This document shows, in pieces, positions 1-5,370 of a stretch of 5,370 bases of DNA. Under the pieces are notes generated by a model. The model was not told the DNA's origin. It searched no databases and saw only the letters and a program-made list of their open reading frames with translations. The stretch's first letter is position 1, and the number at the start of each line of letters is the position of its first letter. This DNA is from SBAX01 sp964646605. GTDB lineage: Bacteria > Planctomycetota > Phycisphaerae > UBA1845. The position numbers were made by a program, and so were the translations under genes. Location of the stretch: positions 1 to 5,370 of the forward strand of contig CAZYEX010000007.1 of the NCBI GenBank assembly GCA_964646605.1, written 5' to 3'.

Positions 1-1
1 G

Positions 2-124
2 CAGATGGATCCGACCGAGGTGGTCAAGCGCTATATCGAACTCGTCGAGGCCGACAAGACCGAGCTGGTCAACTTTGTTCCGCCGGATATCGTCGAGCGG
101 ATGAGCAGGCCGCGGCCAGCTTGA
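2..124 (+). CDS. C-terminal end of an unrecognised protein (5' truncated by window)
   Basis: The frame is open from base 2 to a TGA at 122-124 and gives 40 residues ending RMSRPRPA. The visible part is acidic and amphipathic (DPTEVVKRYIELVEAD, then a short NFVPPDIVERM segment). It reads like a terminal helix followed by a short tail. The GC-biased codons (gtc, ctc, gag, ccg) match the GC-rich kinase gene nearby, which supports real coding. There is an internal ATG at base 5, but with no upstream sequence the true start cannot be judged and is probably outside the window. I do not recognise the family and assign no function. The gene converges on the minus-strand sensor kinase, with a hairpin in the spacer between them. 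Confidence 0.6.
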   Translation, partial: QMDPTEVVKRYIELVEADKTELVNFVPPDIVERMSRPRPA

Positions 125-139
125 GCTGAGTCGGTTCAC

Positions 140-169
140 CGGCTGGATATCGATCCTTCGATCCAGCTG
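140..169 (+). terminator. Hairpin after the truncated gene, possible terminator
   Basis: An inverted repeat lies 15 nt after the TGA of the upstream partial gene. GCTGG (142-146) pairs with CCAGC (163-167). After a 2-nt bulge, ATCGA (149-153) pairs with TCGAT (158-162) around a TCCT loop. C140-G169 and a G141-T168 wobble extend the stem to about 12 pairs. There is no T-tract on either strand, so this is not a textbook intrinsic terminator. It may end transcription of the partial gene, or act as a two-way barrier between the convergent units. Confidence 0.45.
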
Positions 170-311
170 CGAATGGGCTTTGTCAGATCACTCGCATAAG
201 CTTCGAATCCCCGTAGGGACGCCGGCCGGTGAGGGCAATCGAACCTACTCCGTCCGTGCTGGGCGGCGCAGGAACGAGCGGCCAAACCGCGCGCCCGATC
301 AGCAGACGACA

Positions 312-325
312 TGCCAATCGTGGCA
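312..325 (-). terminator. Small hairpin just past the kinase stop codon
   Basis: TGCCA (312-316) and TGGCA (321-325) form a 5-bp stem with a 4-nt loop, 8 nt beyond the kinase stop codon at 334-336 on the minus strand. No T-run follows on the minus strand. The location fits a transcript end but the stem is short, so this is weak. The rest of the 125-333 spacer shows no other feature I can support. Confidence 0.2.
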
Positions 326-333
326 ATGCACGA

Positions 334-2337
334 CTAAGCCGCGACCGCCGGGGGAGCAATCATCTCCCCCAACCCGATTCGCCGCGGAACGTACAAGTCG
401 ATCGTCGACCCCTTGCTTGGTTCCGACTTGATGTTTAGCGAGGCGCCAATTTGTTTCGCACGCCTATGCATGTTCGCGAGTCCGTGCCCGTCGGACGGCT
501 GCGCCGGATCGAATCCGGAACCGTCGTCTTCTACCGTGATGCAGATGGTGTTCTCGTTCGTTGCACGCGCGGCAAACCGGATTTGCCGGGGCGACGCATG
601 CTGAATGGCATTCGAGACGGCTTCGAGAATGACGCGCTGAATCGCGAATACGGCGGTCGGATCGAGCGCTTCGATCCGGGGCAGCTCGCCGACGTCCCAG
701 ACCACGCGTACGCCCGTCGATGTGAACAGGGGCTCCAGGCGGTAGCGCAATTTGCCGAGGACGACCCCGAGATCTCCCTCGGTCGGCTCGTCCAGCGCAT
801 CGACCGCGATGCGCAACTCCTGAAGCGCTTCGGCGACCCGGCGCTCCAGCTCGCGCGCCTGGGGCGCACCGGCCTGGGCATATCTCAGCAAGCCGATCAG
901 ACTGGCGCCCAGGCCGTCGTGCATGTCGGCAAAGATGCGTTGCCGCTCCTCGACCAGCGCCCCCTCGCGAGTGCGCCTTTCCCGATCCGAGTGAAAGGAT
1001 TCGATCTCCCGCGCCTTTTCATCGACGCGCCGCTGCAGTTCCGTGTTAGTCCACTTCATCTGCCATACCGCACGGACATGACGCTCGAATATCGCCACCC
1101 CCATCGCGAAGACCAGTGCGGGAACATGGTAGGGCCGCAATACCGGCGCCTCGATGTCGATCCATCCGAACAGCCGCGTCGCTTCATAGAGCATGCAGCC
1201 GCCCATCAGGATCATGGCGACAGCCGACACGATCTCCGTCCAGCGCATGTGACGCCGCTTCTTCGCGACGATGACACCGGCCCCCGCGAACAGCAGAATG
1301 CAATTGATCAAGTCCATGGCCAGTATCCGGGGCATGGCGTACCTGCCGAGCGCCGATAGCGGCCATACGCCCGCCGCCCCGAGATACGGGATCATGCCTT
1401 CCACCAGAAGAAACACCCAGAGCAGGAATTCGATTCTCGGCTTGCGAATTCCGGCGACCCGCATCGCGAGGATCACCGCAGGAATGGCGAGCCCGTAGGT
1501 GCGATACACAGACAGAAGGACCAGCGGGGCGATGGGCGTATCGCCCCAGCGCAAGGCGTGATAGAGCGCGCCCGCGCCTACCCACGATAGGCACGCTATC
1601 CAGTACCAGAGCAGCACCTCGTCGCTGCGCCGTGCGAGCCAGAGGAAGAAGGCGATGACGCCCGCCGTGAACGCCATCGCGAAGAAGAGCCTCTCGGCAT
1701 AGTAGCCCCAATCCGAGACGCTGTTCGCGCGCATGCCGACCACTTCCGCACTTCCCAGCCTCACGCGTCCCAGTCCCTGGATGTTCATGACCTCCAAGCG
1801 CGAGTGCATGTAGGCGTGCAACACGTTCCTTCCGGGGCGCAGTAGCGCCGGCGAAAATGCGACGAACACCGACTGATTGAGGCCGAGGTCAGCGCCGCCG
1901 GCCGTATCATGGGGCGTGCCACCGACGAGCTTGCCGTTGACATAGAAGTCGGTCCACTTTGACCGGAATTGGTCGACCTCGAGTCCCTGTGCCAATTGCG
2001 GAACCCGGTCGAGGTCGAATTCGATGCGGTACCAGCCAAAGCCGGCCGCGTTCGTGTTGGTCGTGCGCCACTGGTGCGGAAGCTGCACTGGCGTCCACGG
2101 CGCGGAATCGTCCGGCGGCGAGTAGGATCCGATCCATCCGAACCAAAGGAACCCGGCCTGGTGGAAGACGACCGGCGGCGAGTGCGTCGCCGCGATGCAA
2201 GCTTCCCCCAGCCACACCAGAGCCAGCGCGATGCCGAACCGGCCCAGTATCCCGGTGGTCCAGCGACATCGCGGTCCTGGGCAGGATCGCAAGCGATCCG
2301 TCAGACCTTGCCCGGTGTCGGCAAGCACGCTGGACAT
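334..2337 (-). CDS. 7TM membrane sensor histidine kinase, HisKA_3 (NarL-partner) type
   Basis: A 667-residue inner-membrane sensor kinase. Residues 31-50 form a signal-anchor-like hydrophobic segment. Residues ~60-200 look like a periplasmic beta jelly-roll. The motifs WTPVQLPHQW, WYRIEF and FYVNGKLVG resemble the sugar-binding domain of glycoside hydrolase family 2 and the 7TMR-DISM extracellular domain. Seven hydrophobic helices follow, at about 216-235, 241-260, 268-291, 303-323, 336-358, 366-384 and 399-416. A charged, probably coiled-coil linker spans 425-465. The transmitter has EERQRIFADMHDGLG with phospho-acceptor His473 (HisKA_3), then HATPase_c: N box EAVSNAIQHA (Asn576), G1 DDGSG (Asp604) and G2 GHGL (617-620). 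All catalytic motifs are intact. It should autophosphorylate and pass phosphate to the regulator encoded 47 nt upstream. The ATG at 2337 has AGGG 8 nt before it and AGGGGAG 14 nt before it. The N-terminal ~30 residues are basic and unremarkable, so a later start is possible. The ligand is unknown. Confidence 0.93.
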   Translation of the reverse strand: MSSVLADTGQGLTDRLRSCPGPRCRWTTGILGRFGIALALVWLGEACIAATHSPPVVFHQAGFLWFGWIGSYSPPDDSAPWTPVQLPHQWRTTNTNAAGFGWYRIEFDLDRVPQLAQGLEVDQFRSKWTDFYVNGKLVGGTPHDTAGGADLGLNQSVFVAFSPALLRPGRNVLHAYMHSRLEVMNIQGLGRVRLGSAEVVGMRANSVSDWGYYAERLFFAMAFTAGVIAFFLWLARRSDEVLLWYWIACLSWVGAGALYHALRWGDTPIAPLVLLSVYRTYGLAIPAVILAMRVAGIRKPRIEFLLWVFLLVEGMIPYLGAAGVWPLSALGRYAMPRILAMDLINCILLFAGAGVIVAKKRRHMRWTEIVSAVAMILMGGCMLYEATRLFGWIDIEAPVLRPYHVPALVFAMGVAIFERHVRAVWQMKWTNTELQRRVDEKAREIESFHSDRERRTREGALVEERQRIFADMHDGLGASLIGLLRYAQAGAPQARELERRVAEALQELRIAVDALDEPTEGDLGVVLGKLRYRLEPLFTSTGVRVVWDVGELPRIEALDPTAVFAIQRVILEAVSNAIQHASPRQIRFAARATNENTICITVEDDGSGFDPAQPSDGHGLANMHRRAKQIGASLNIKSEPSKGSTIDLYVPRRIGLGEMIAPPAVAA

Positions 2338-2384
2338 TGTCTTGACCCTGGCTCCCCTAACTCATGGCCGGCTTGCAGCCCAAC

Positions 2385-3062
2385 CTAGGTCTTGTCCAAG
2401 AGCCGCAGCTGTGTTGCGCGCATGACAGCGGCAGTGGCCGAGTGCACCGCGAGCTTGCGATAGAGATTCTTGACGTGCGAGCCGACGGTGTTCGAAGAAA
2501 TCTCCAATTTTTCGGCAACTTCTGCGTACATGTAGCCACGTGAAATCAACTGCAGCACGTCTATTTCGCGTGCAGTCAGCTCGGCCTTGACCTCGCCAGT
2601 CGCCACCGCGATCGACTCGCTGCGTGCGCGCATGCGGACTAGCACCATTCTGGCGATCCCGGGGCTCATCGGGGCCCCTCCCGAGTGCAACTCGAGTACA
2701 TACCGAACGAGGTCCACGTCGGTGCAGTCCTTTAGAACATAGCCTGTCGCACCCGCCTCGATACTGGCGAGGACGTTGCGCTCGTCGCCGAATACGGTAA
2801 TGACCATGATGCCGCACATCGGAACGTTGCGCGCGGCATTGCGAATTACTTCAGTGCCGTGCACGTCCGGCAGACCGAGGTCCACCAGCAATACGTCGGG
2901 ACGTGCAGCCTGAAGCCGAGCGATGGCCTCGAGACCGCCGCTCACCGCCTGCACCAATGACGTGCGTGAATCGTCAGTAATGGCGCGGGCAAACCGCTCT
3001 CGTGTGACGCGATCGTCCTCGACGATCATCACGCGAACCATCGTCCCAGGGCGTTCAGGCAT
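2385..3062 (-). CDS. LuxR/NarL-family two-component response regulator
   Basis: A 225-residue cytoplasmic transcription regulator, numbered from the ATG at 3062. The receiver domain spans about residues 8-122. It has the acidic cluster E15-D16-D17, phospho-acceptor Asp61 in LLVDLGLPD, switch Thr89 in MVITVFGD and Lys111 in GYVLKD. A ~35-residue linker leads to a LuxR-type helix-turn-helix at about 160-215, with LTAREIDVLQLISRG and the recognition segment SSNTVGSHVKNLYRKL. The length is normal for NarL/FixJ proteins. It is first in the operon with the HisKA_3 kinase, the usual partner class, so it is probably phosphorylated by that kinase. Start choice: the ATG at 3062 has AAAGG with 7-nt spacing. 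A GTG at 3077 would add five residues (MKGES) and has a poorer upstream AGGA at 10 nt, so I prefer the ATG. A dyad upstream of the gene suggests autoregulation. Target genes are not known; the divergent lipoprotein genes are candidates by position. Confidence 0.93.
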   Translation of the reverse strand: MPERPGTMVRVMIVEDDRVTRERFARAITDDSRTSLVQAVSGGLEAIARLQAARPDVLLVDLGLPDVHGTEVIRNAARNVPMCGIMVITVFGDERNVLASIEAGATGYVLKDCTDVDLVRYVLELHSGGAPMSPGIARMVLVRMRARSESIAVATGEVKAELTAREIDVLQLISRGYMYAEVAEKLEISSNTVGSHVKNLYRKLAVHSATAAVMRATQLRLLDKT

Positions 3063-3114
3063 GGATTCGCCTTTCACTGTTTGTCCATCCTAGCCGTGCA
3101 GACAGCCGGCCGTC

Positions 3115-3132
3115 ATCCCCAATCTTAGGGAT
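3115..3132. promoter_or_regulatory. 18-bp imperfect dyad, candidate response-regulator operator
   Basis: The sequence ATCCCCAATCTTAGGGAT matches its own reverse complement at 14 of 18 positions, as ATCCC-n-AA-nn-TT-n-GGGAT. It lies 53-70 nt upstream of the regulator ATG. Dimeric LuxR/NarL regulators commonly bind inverted repeats of about this size near their own promoters. The symmetry is seen directly; the binding protein and any autoregulation are inferred. As RNA it could also form a 5-bp stem, but the loop is large, so a DNA operator is more likely. Confidence 0.45.
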
Positions 3133-3146
3133 TTGCAGGCAACTGC

Positions 3147-3174
3147 GTTATGGCTATTGTGCTCCGTACGGCAA
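3147..3174 (-). promoter_or_regulatory. Possible sigma-70-like promoter of the regulator-kinase operon
   Basis: On the minus strand, TTGCCG (complement of 3169-3174) is followed after 16 nt by CATAAC (complement of 3147-3152). Each matches the sigma-70 -35 or -10 consensus at four of six positions. Transcription would start near 3140 and give a leader of about 75 nt to the ATG at 3062. The 18-bp dyad would then sit just downstream of the start site. The match is weak and is offered only as the best candidate seen. Confidence 0.25.
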
Positions 3175-3179
3175 ACGAG

Positions 3180-3196
3180 TCGGTAGCTCGAACCGA
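3180..3196. repeat. Inverted repeat TCGGT-N7-ACCGA
   Basis: TCGGT (3180-3184) and ACCGA (3192-3196) are perfect 5-bp inverted arms around a 7-nt spacer. The element lies just upstream of the proposed -35 of the regulator operon. An overlapping pair, CGAG (3176-3179) and CTCG (3187-3190), offers an alternative fold. Short arms like these can occur by chance; it is listed because it sits in a region crowded with similar elements. Confidence 0.25.
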
Positions 3197-3198
3197 TG

Positions 3199-3309
3199 CA
3201 GACACTTGAGCCGTTGACACGATAGTGCGTGGCGGACTGCGGAGCAAATCGCCATTTATTTGACAGACATCAGTCTCTTGGAGGCCGGACCAGACACTTG
3301 ATATTGACG
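3199..3309 (+). repeat. Direct repeat CAGACACTTGA with phased TTGAC boxes
   Basis: The 11-mer CAGACACTTGA occurs exactly at 3199-3209 and 3291-3301. Each copy is closely followed by TTGAC, after a 4-nt gap (3214) or a 2-nt gap (3304). A third box, TTGACAGACA, starts at 3260, so TTGAC recurs at intervals of 46 and 44 nt. The repeats lie upstream of the lipoprotein gene and could be binding sites for an activator or repressor. They could also be -35-like elements, but no convincing -10 partners are seen. Confidence 0.4.
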
Positions 3310-3366
3310 GTCCACTTACATGGGCATGGGATTGTCGGGTTCGGCTCTTCGTTTAATCATTCGAGG

Positions 3367-3372
3367 AAGGAG
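3367..3372 (+). promoter_or_regulatory. Ribosome binding site setting the first lipoprotein start
   Basis: AAGGAG is placed 7 nt before the ATG at 3380. This decides the start against the upstream in-frame ATG at 3320, which has no such site and would put 20 extra residues before the signal peptide. Confidence 0.8.
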
Positions 3373-3379
3373 ACACGCG

Positions 3380-4468
3380 ATGACGCCAATTCTGAAGTCG
3401 CCCTACGGCACGATGTCGGCATCAATTCTTGTCCAGACTCTAGTGGCCGGAGTGGTGGCTCTCGTACTAACGTCTTGTGGGGGCGGCGGCGATGCCCCTC
3501 CGCCACCTCCTGGATCGCCGTTCATTGCTGCCGAGCTTGACAGTTTCCCCACAGGATCCGTACCGACCGGCTTCAATCGCGGCGCTTCGGTCGCGGTGTT
3601 GGACGATTCCACCGGCGCCAGCATCACCACAGCAACAGTAGTAATGAACGGGGTGACCTTAACTTACGATGTCGCCAATCAAGACTATGAAGGAAATGTT
3701 GTGGTGGCTCCCGGTGGTGCCGTTACTCTTAGCGTGGCGGTGGGGGGCGGCACATATACGGCGTCGACTACTCAATTCACGTCCTATCCAACTATATCCG
3801 CGCCGGCGTCAGGCGCTACCTGGGACTCAAGCATCGCGAATATTGTGACGTGGTCAGGTGGAGCCCCGACTGCAAATGCAATTTATGGTCTCGGAGTTCT
3901 GGATGCCGCTGATCCCAACACGTTGATTTGGCCGTTGGATCAATCTCTCCAAGGGGTCCCGATAGGAATAACTTCTTCTTTTATTCCCGCATTCAGCATA
4001 ACTGCGGGAAATCGTCTTGTGATTGTGGGTATCGCGACATCTGGAGTAGCAATACCCAACGCGGCTGCTGGATCCAGTTTGTTTGTCGCTGGGTTTAACT
4101 TTGTCCCAATCACCGTGCTCGGGATGCCCGTGACATCGCGAACTTCGGGCACCACTCAAAACCTATTTGGCGTTGCCTGGTCCGGAACGCAGTTTGTAGC
4201 TGTGGGAAACAGCGGCACCATCCTCACTTCTCCCAACGGAATAGCGTGGACAACGCGAACTTCGGGCACAACAAATAACCTGGTGGATGTTGCTTGGTCC
4301 GGGACACAGTTCGTGGCAGTGGGAGGGGGCATCATCCTTACTTCTCCCGACGGTATTGCGTGGACACGGCAGGCTTCGGGCACTACAAATAGACTGCTTG
4401 GCGTTGTCTGGTCCGGGACACAGTCTGTAATAGTAGGTGCGAACGGCACCATCCTCACCTCTCCATAG
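3380..4468 (+). CDS. Exported lipoprotein with beta-sandwich domains and a partial propeller repeat array
   Basis: A 362-residue predicted lipoprotein of unknown function. Residues 13-33 form a hydrophobic signal ending in lipobox LTSC (Cys33), followed by a flexible GGGGDAPPPPP linker. Residues ~65-130 look like a beta-sandwich (VAVLDDSTGASITTATV, then YEGNVVVAPGG). Residues ~136-245 begin SAPASGATWDSS and IVTWSGG, which recalls the Ig-like fold of Kre9/Ser-Thr-rich surface proteins. Three tandem repeats follow at 254-292, 293-330 and 331-362. Their pattern is SGTT-x-N/R-L, then V-x-WSGTQ, then G-x-I-LTSP-x-GIAWT, as in beta-propeller blades. The third stops right after LTSP and lacks the final DG-x-x-WT strand, so the array is short and incomplete for a closed propeller. 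Codons are less GC-rich than in the kinase gene, including several ATA and TTA. It is divergent from the two-component operon and 111 nt upstream of a second lipoprotein gene. It probably sits on an outer or periplasmic membrane surface, possibly binding protein or glycan; this is inference. Confidence 0.88.
   Translation: MTPILKSPYGTMSASILVQTLVAGVVALVLTSCGGGGDAPPPPPGSPFIAAELDSFPTGSVPTGFNRGASVAVLDDSTGASITTATVVMNGVTLTYDVANQDYEGNVVVAPGGAVTLSVAVGGGTYTASTTQFTSYPTISAPASGATWDSSIANIVTWSGGAPTANAIYGLGVLDAADPNTLIWPLDQSLQGVPIGITSSFIPAFSITAGNRLVIVGIATSGVAIPNAAAGSSLFVAGFNFVPITVLGMPVTSRTSGTTQNLFGVAWSGTQFVAVGNSGTILTSPNGIAWTTRTSGTTNNLVDVAWSGTQFVAVGGGIILTSPDGIAWTRQASGTTNRLLGVVWSGTQSVIVGANGTILTSP
4139..4465 (+). 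repeat. Three tandem ~117-nt coding repeats (propeller-blade type)
   Basis: Unit A is 4139-4255 (117 nt), unit B 4256-4369 (114 nt) and unit C 4370-4465 (96 nt, cut by the TAG). Shared blocks include CTTCGGGCAC at each unit start, TGGTCCGG then ACGCAG/ACACAG in the middle, and ATCCT(C/T)AC(T/C)TCTCC near the end. Unit B is one codon shorter (GGGI in place of GNSGT). Identity at DNA level is high enough for copy number to change by slippage or recombination. Nothing after the stop codon continues the repeat in any frame that I can find. Confidence 0.9.
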
Positions 4469-4567
4469 TCATCAATCCAAGGTCTCGTCAACCCGACGTC
4501 GATATGAACAGGAGAAGCCGACACGTGGGCGAGACTATTTGCGCGTGCTCGGGGTACTTTGGGCCAT

Positions 4568-4574
4568 AAAGGAG
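4568..4574 (+). promoter_or_regulatory. Ribosome binding site of the second lipoprotein gene
   Basis: AAAGGAG lies 5 nt before the ATG at 4580, a near-ideal site that fixes the start. The rest of the 4469-4579 gap has no clear terminator and no clear promoter. Co-transcription with the upstream lipoprotein gene is possible. Confidence 0.85.
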
Positions 4575-4579
4575 AAATT

Positions 4580-5370
4580 ATGTCGACACAACTCCGAGTC
4601 ACTGCATCGTTGTGTTTGCTGTTTCTCGTATCCGGTTGCGCGGGTCCGCATCGCTATTACTCCGATTTCGTTCCGGCTGAGTCGCTTCGGGTCGCGCAAG
4701 TATTGCATTTATTCCCGCGCGCCGATTTTGTTAGCCCAAGCGCGGCGGAGGCACACAAGAACATCCGCGATGGCGGCATTGCTGACTCCGAATTGGTCGA
4801 CGGCAGCATGGTGCAAGTGCGAATCTACTGTTGCGGAGGCCTGAGCAAAGCATCAAGTGCGGAATATGCAAATAGCCTCCTCTTGTATGTCCCGAAGCCC
4901 CTAAAGGTGGAATCAGGGGATTTCGTGGAATTCAAGGTTGGGCGACCGCCCGAAAAAAACGATGGTGCCCGACTTAACACCGTCACGCGGGTCGTTGCCA
5001 AGCAAGGGGATAAGACGGAAAGTTGCTGGTGGGATCCCAGAAACGACAAACTCTGGCTCCGAGTTGCCTACTGCGAGTGGATGTCAAAAGAGGGTTGGGT
5101 CAAGCAAGGCGGGACTACTCCCGCGTGGTTTAAGCCAGCGTTCGCGCAGAGTTCAGGTGACTGGGTCGACATCAAGGACCCAAAAGAACTGCGTGCCATC
5201 TACTCGAACAAGACGTTCAGGGGCAAAGGAGGGGACGGCAGTCCCTTCGTTGGTCACTTCCGAAGTGACGGCAAGGGGATCTTAATCGCGGGTGGCCAGC
5301 GAATTCCGCGCACCTGGGAAGTTAAAGGCGACGATTGGGTGTGTGTCGCGGCAGGTAGTGGGCCAGCCAA
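4580..5370 (+). CDS. Putative lipoprotein, Cys/Trp-rich, open at the window end
   Basis: The frame is open from ATG 4580 through the last base, giving 263 residues with no stop. Residues 1-20 form a short signal peptide with lipobox VSGC (Cys20). The mature part starts AGPHRYYSDFVPAESLRVAQ. A possible first domain (about 28-188) contains YCCGG (Cys84, Cys85). Its densest stretch is CWWDP (149-153), LWLRVAYCEWM (158-168) and EGW (171-173), where Cys149 and Cys165 could form a disulfide. A possible second domain (about 198-263) reads ELRAIYSNKTFRG, FRSDGKG, then TWEVKGDDWVCV. This resembles the small lipocalin-like beta-barrel domains in many proteobacterial secreted proteins, with the 'DG then G/TW-x-V-x-G-D-x-x-C' ending. 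I do not recognise a named family, and the function is unknown. Codon use resembles the preceding lipoprotein gene more than the kinase. The 3' end lies outside the window, but the last motif suggests the end is near. Confidence 0.82.
   Translation, partial: MSTQLRVTASLCLLFLVSGCAGPHRYYSDFVPAESLRVAQVLHLFPRADFVSPSAAEAHKNIRDGGIADSELVDGSMVQVRIYCCGGLSKASSAEYANSLLLYVPKPLKVESGDFVEFKVGRPPEKNDGARLNTVTRVVAKQGDKTESCWWDPRNDKLWLRVAYCEWMSKEGWVKQGGTTPAWFKPAFAQSSGDWVDIKDPKELRAIYSNKTFRGKGGDGSPFVGHFRSDGKGILIAGGQRIPRTWEVKGDDWVCVAAGSGPA

Larger units (their letters stand above)
3063..3379. promoter_or_regulatory. Divergent control region between regulator operon and lipoprotein genes
   Basis: About 317 nt without a supportable gene, lying between two divergently transcribed units. 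It holds several repeat and dyad elements. These are an imperfect 14-bp palindrome GAC-A-GCCGGC-C-GTC (3101-3114), the ATCCC/GGGAT dyad (3115-3132), CCGTACGG (3164-3171), TCGGT-N7-ACCGA (3180-3196), and a direct repeat with three TTGAC boxes (3199-3309). This density is what one expects of a shared operator/promoter region. No strong sigma-70 promoter is seen for the plus-strand gene: the TTGACA boxes at 3214 and 3260 lack a good -10 at 16-18 nt, and TTTAAT at 3352-3357 lacks a good -35. Confidence 0.6.

Noticed and set aside
180..438. Two short plus-strand frames in the convergent spacer
   Set aside because: They overlap each other and the 3' end of the kinase, have no ribosome binding site, and give basic low-complexity translations.
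451..1359. Long plus-strand open frame of about 300 codons antisense to the kinase
   Set aside because: It lies entirely opposite the intact kinase transmitter and membrane domains. Its translation is Arg/Asp/Pro-rich low-complexity text with no motif, as expected from the antisense strand of GC-rich coding DNA.
1184..2269. Minus-strand frames inside the kinase gene (1184-1711, 1785-2039, 1907-2269)
   Set aside because: They overlap the kinase frame, which has clear domain content, and are offset-frame shadows with no ribosome site or recognisable motif.
3229..3245. Possible sigma-54 element (TGGC with GC about 10 nt later)
   Set aside because: TGGCGGACTGCGG lacks the TGGCAC-N5-TTGC consensus and the spacing is wrong.
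3320..3379. Upstream in-frame ATG extending the first lipoprotein by 20 residues
   Set aside because: There is no ribosome site at 3320. The ATG at 3380 has AAGGAG at 7 nt and yields a normal lipoprotein signal peptide.
3229..3540. Plus-strand frame starting in the divergent control region
   Set aside because: It overlaps the start of the first lipoprotein gene in another frame, lacks a good ribosome site, and shows no recognisable motif.
4139..4465. CRISPR-like or mobile repeat array
   Set aside because: The repeats are in frame, about 117 nt long and contiguous, and encode a conserved protein motif. They are domain repeats, not spacers or insertion-sequence ends.
4504..4569. 21-codon frame (MNRRSRHVGETICACSGYFGP) ending 10 nt before the second lipoprotein start
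   Set aside because: There is no ribosome site before the ATG at 4504. The in-frame GTG at 4525 has only a distant AGGAG. It could be a leader peptide, but nothing beyond the open frame supports it.
4437..4844. Plus-strand frame bridging the two lipoprotein genes
   Set aside because: It overlaps the end of one and the start of the other in a different frame. The second lipoprotein frame has a signal peptide, lipobox and strong ribosome site, so this one is a shadow.
4938..5285. Plus-strand frame inside the second lipoprotein gene
   Set aside because: It is Arg/Ser/Thr-rich with no motif and lies in an alternative frame of a gene with clear lipoprotein features.

Overview
The window looks like a chromosomal segment of a GC-rich Gram-negative proteobacterium, most likely a betaproteobacterium (Burkholderiales-like). 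This rests on the GC-rich codon use of the signalling genes, a NarL-type two-component pair with a 7TM sensor, and two lipoboxed exported proteins, one with a Cys-Gly-Gly-Gly-Gly / poly-Pro start common in that order. The taxonomic call is inference, not something proved by a marker gene.

Layout: (1) positions 2-124 hold the last 40 codons of an unrecognised plus-strand gene. (2) Positions 125-333 are a short convergent spacer with one good hairpin. (3) Positions 334-3062 carry a minus-strand two-component operon. The response regulator (2385-3062) is transcribed first, then a 667-residue membrane histidine kinase (334-2337) after a 47-nt gap. (4) Positions 3063-3379 are a divergent, gene-free control region with an imperfect 18-bp dyad, smaller dyads, an 11-bp direct repeat and three evenly spaced TTGAC boxes. 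(5) Positions 3380-4468 encode a plus-strand lipoprotein ending in almost three copies of a ~39-residue propeller-type repeat. (6) Positions 4580-5370 encode a second plus-strand lipoprotein that runs off the window end, after a 111-nt gap.

How they may work together: the kinase has a periplasmic jelly-roll ligand-type domain, seven membrane helices and a HisKA_3/HATPase_c transmitter. It should phosphorylate the LuxR/NarL-type regulator encoded just upstream. The regulator probably acts on its own promoter and, because the control region is shared, possibly on the divergent lipoprotein genes. That last link is inference from position only.

The lipoprotein half is visibly less GC-rich than the kinase half. 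For example, 24/60 G+C in 3961-4020 against 42/60 in 781-840. No RNA gene, CRISPR array, insertion sequence or attachment site was seen. The items most worth a second look are the divergent control region, the incomplete propeller array, and the open-ended second lipoprotein with a Cys/Trp-rich core.
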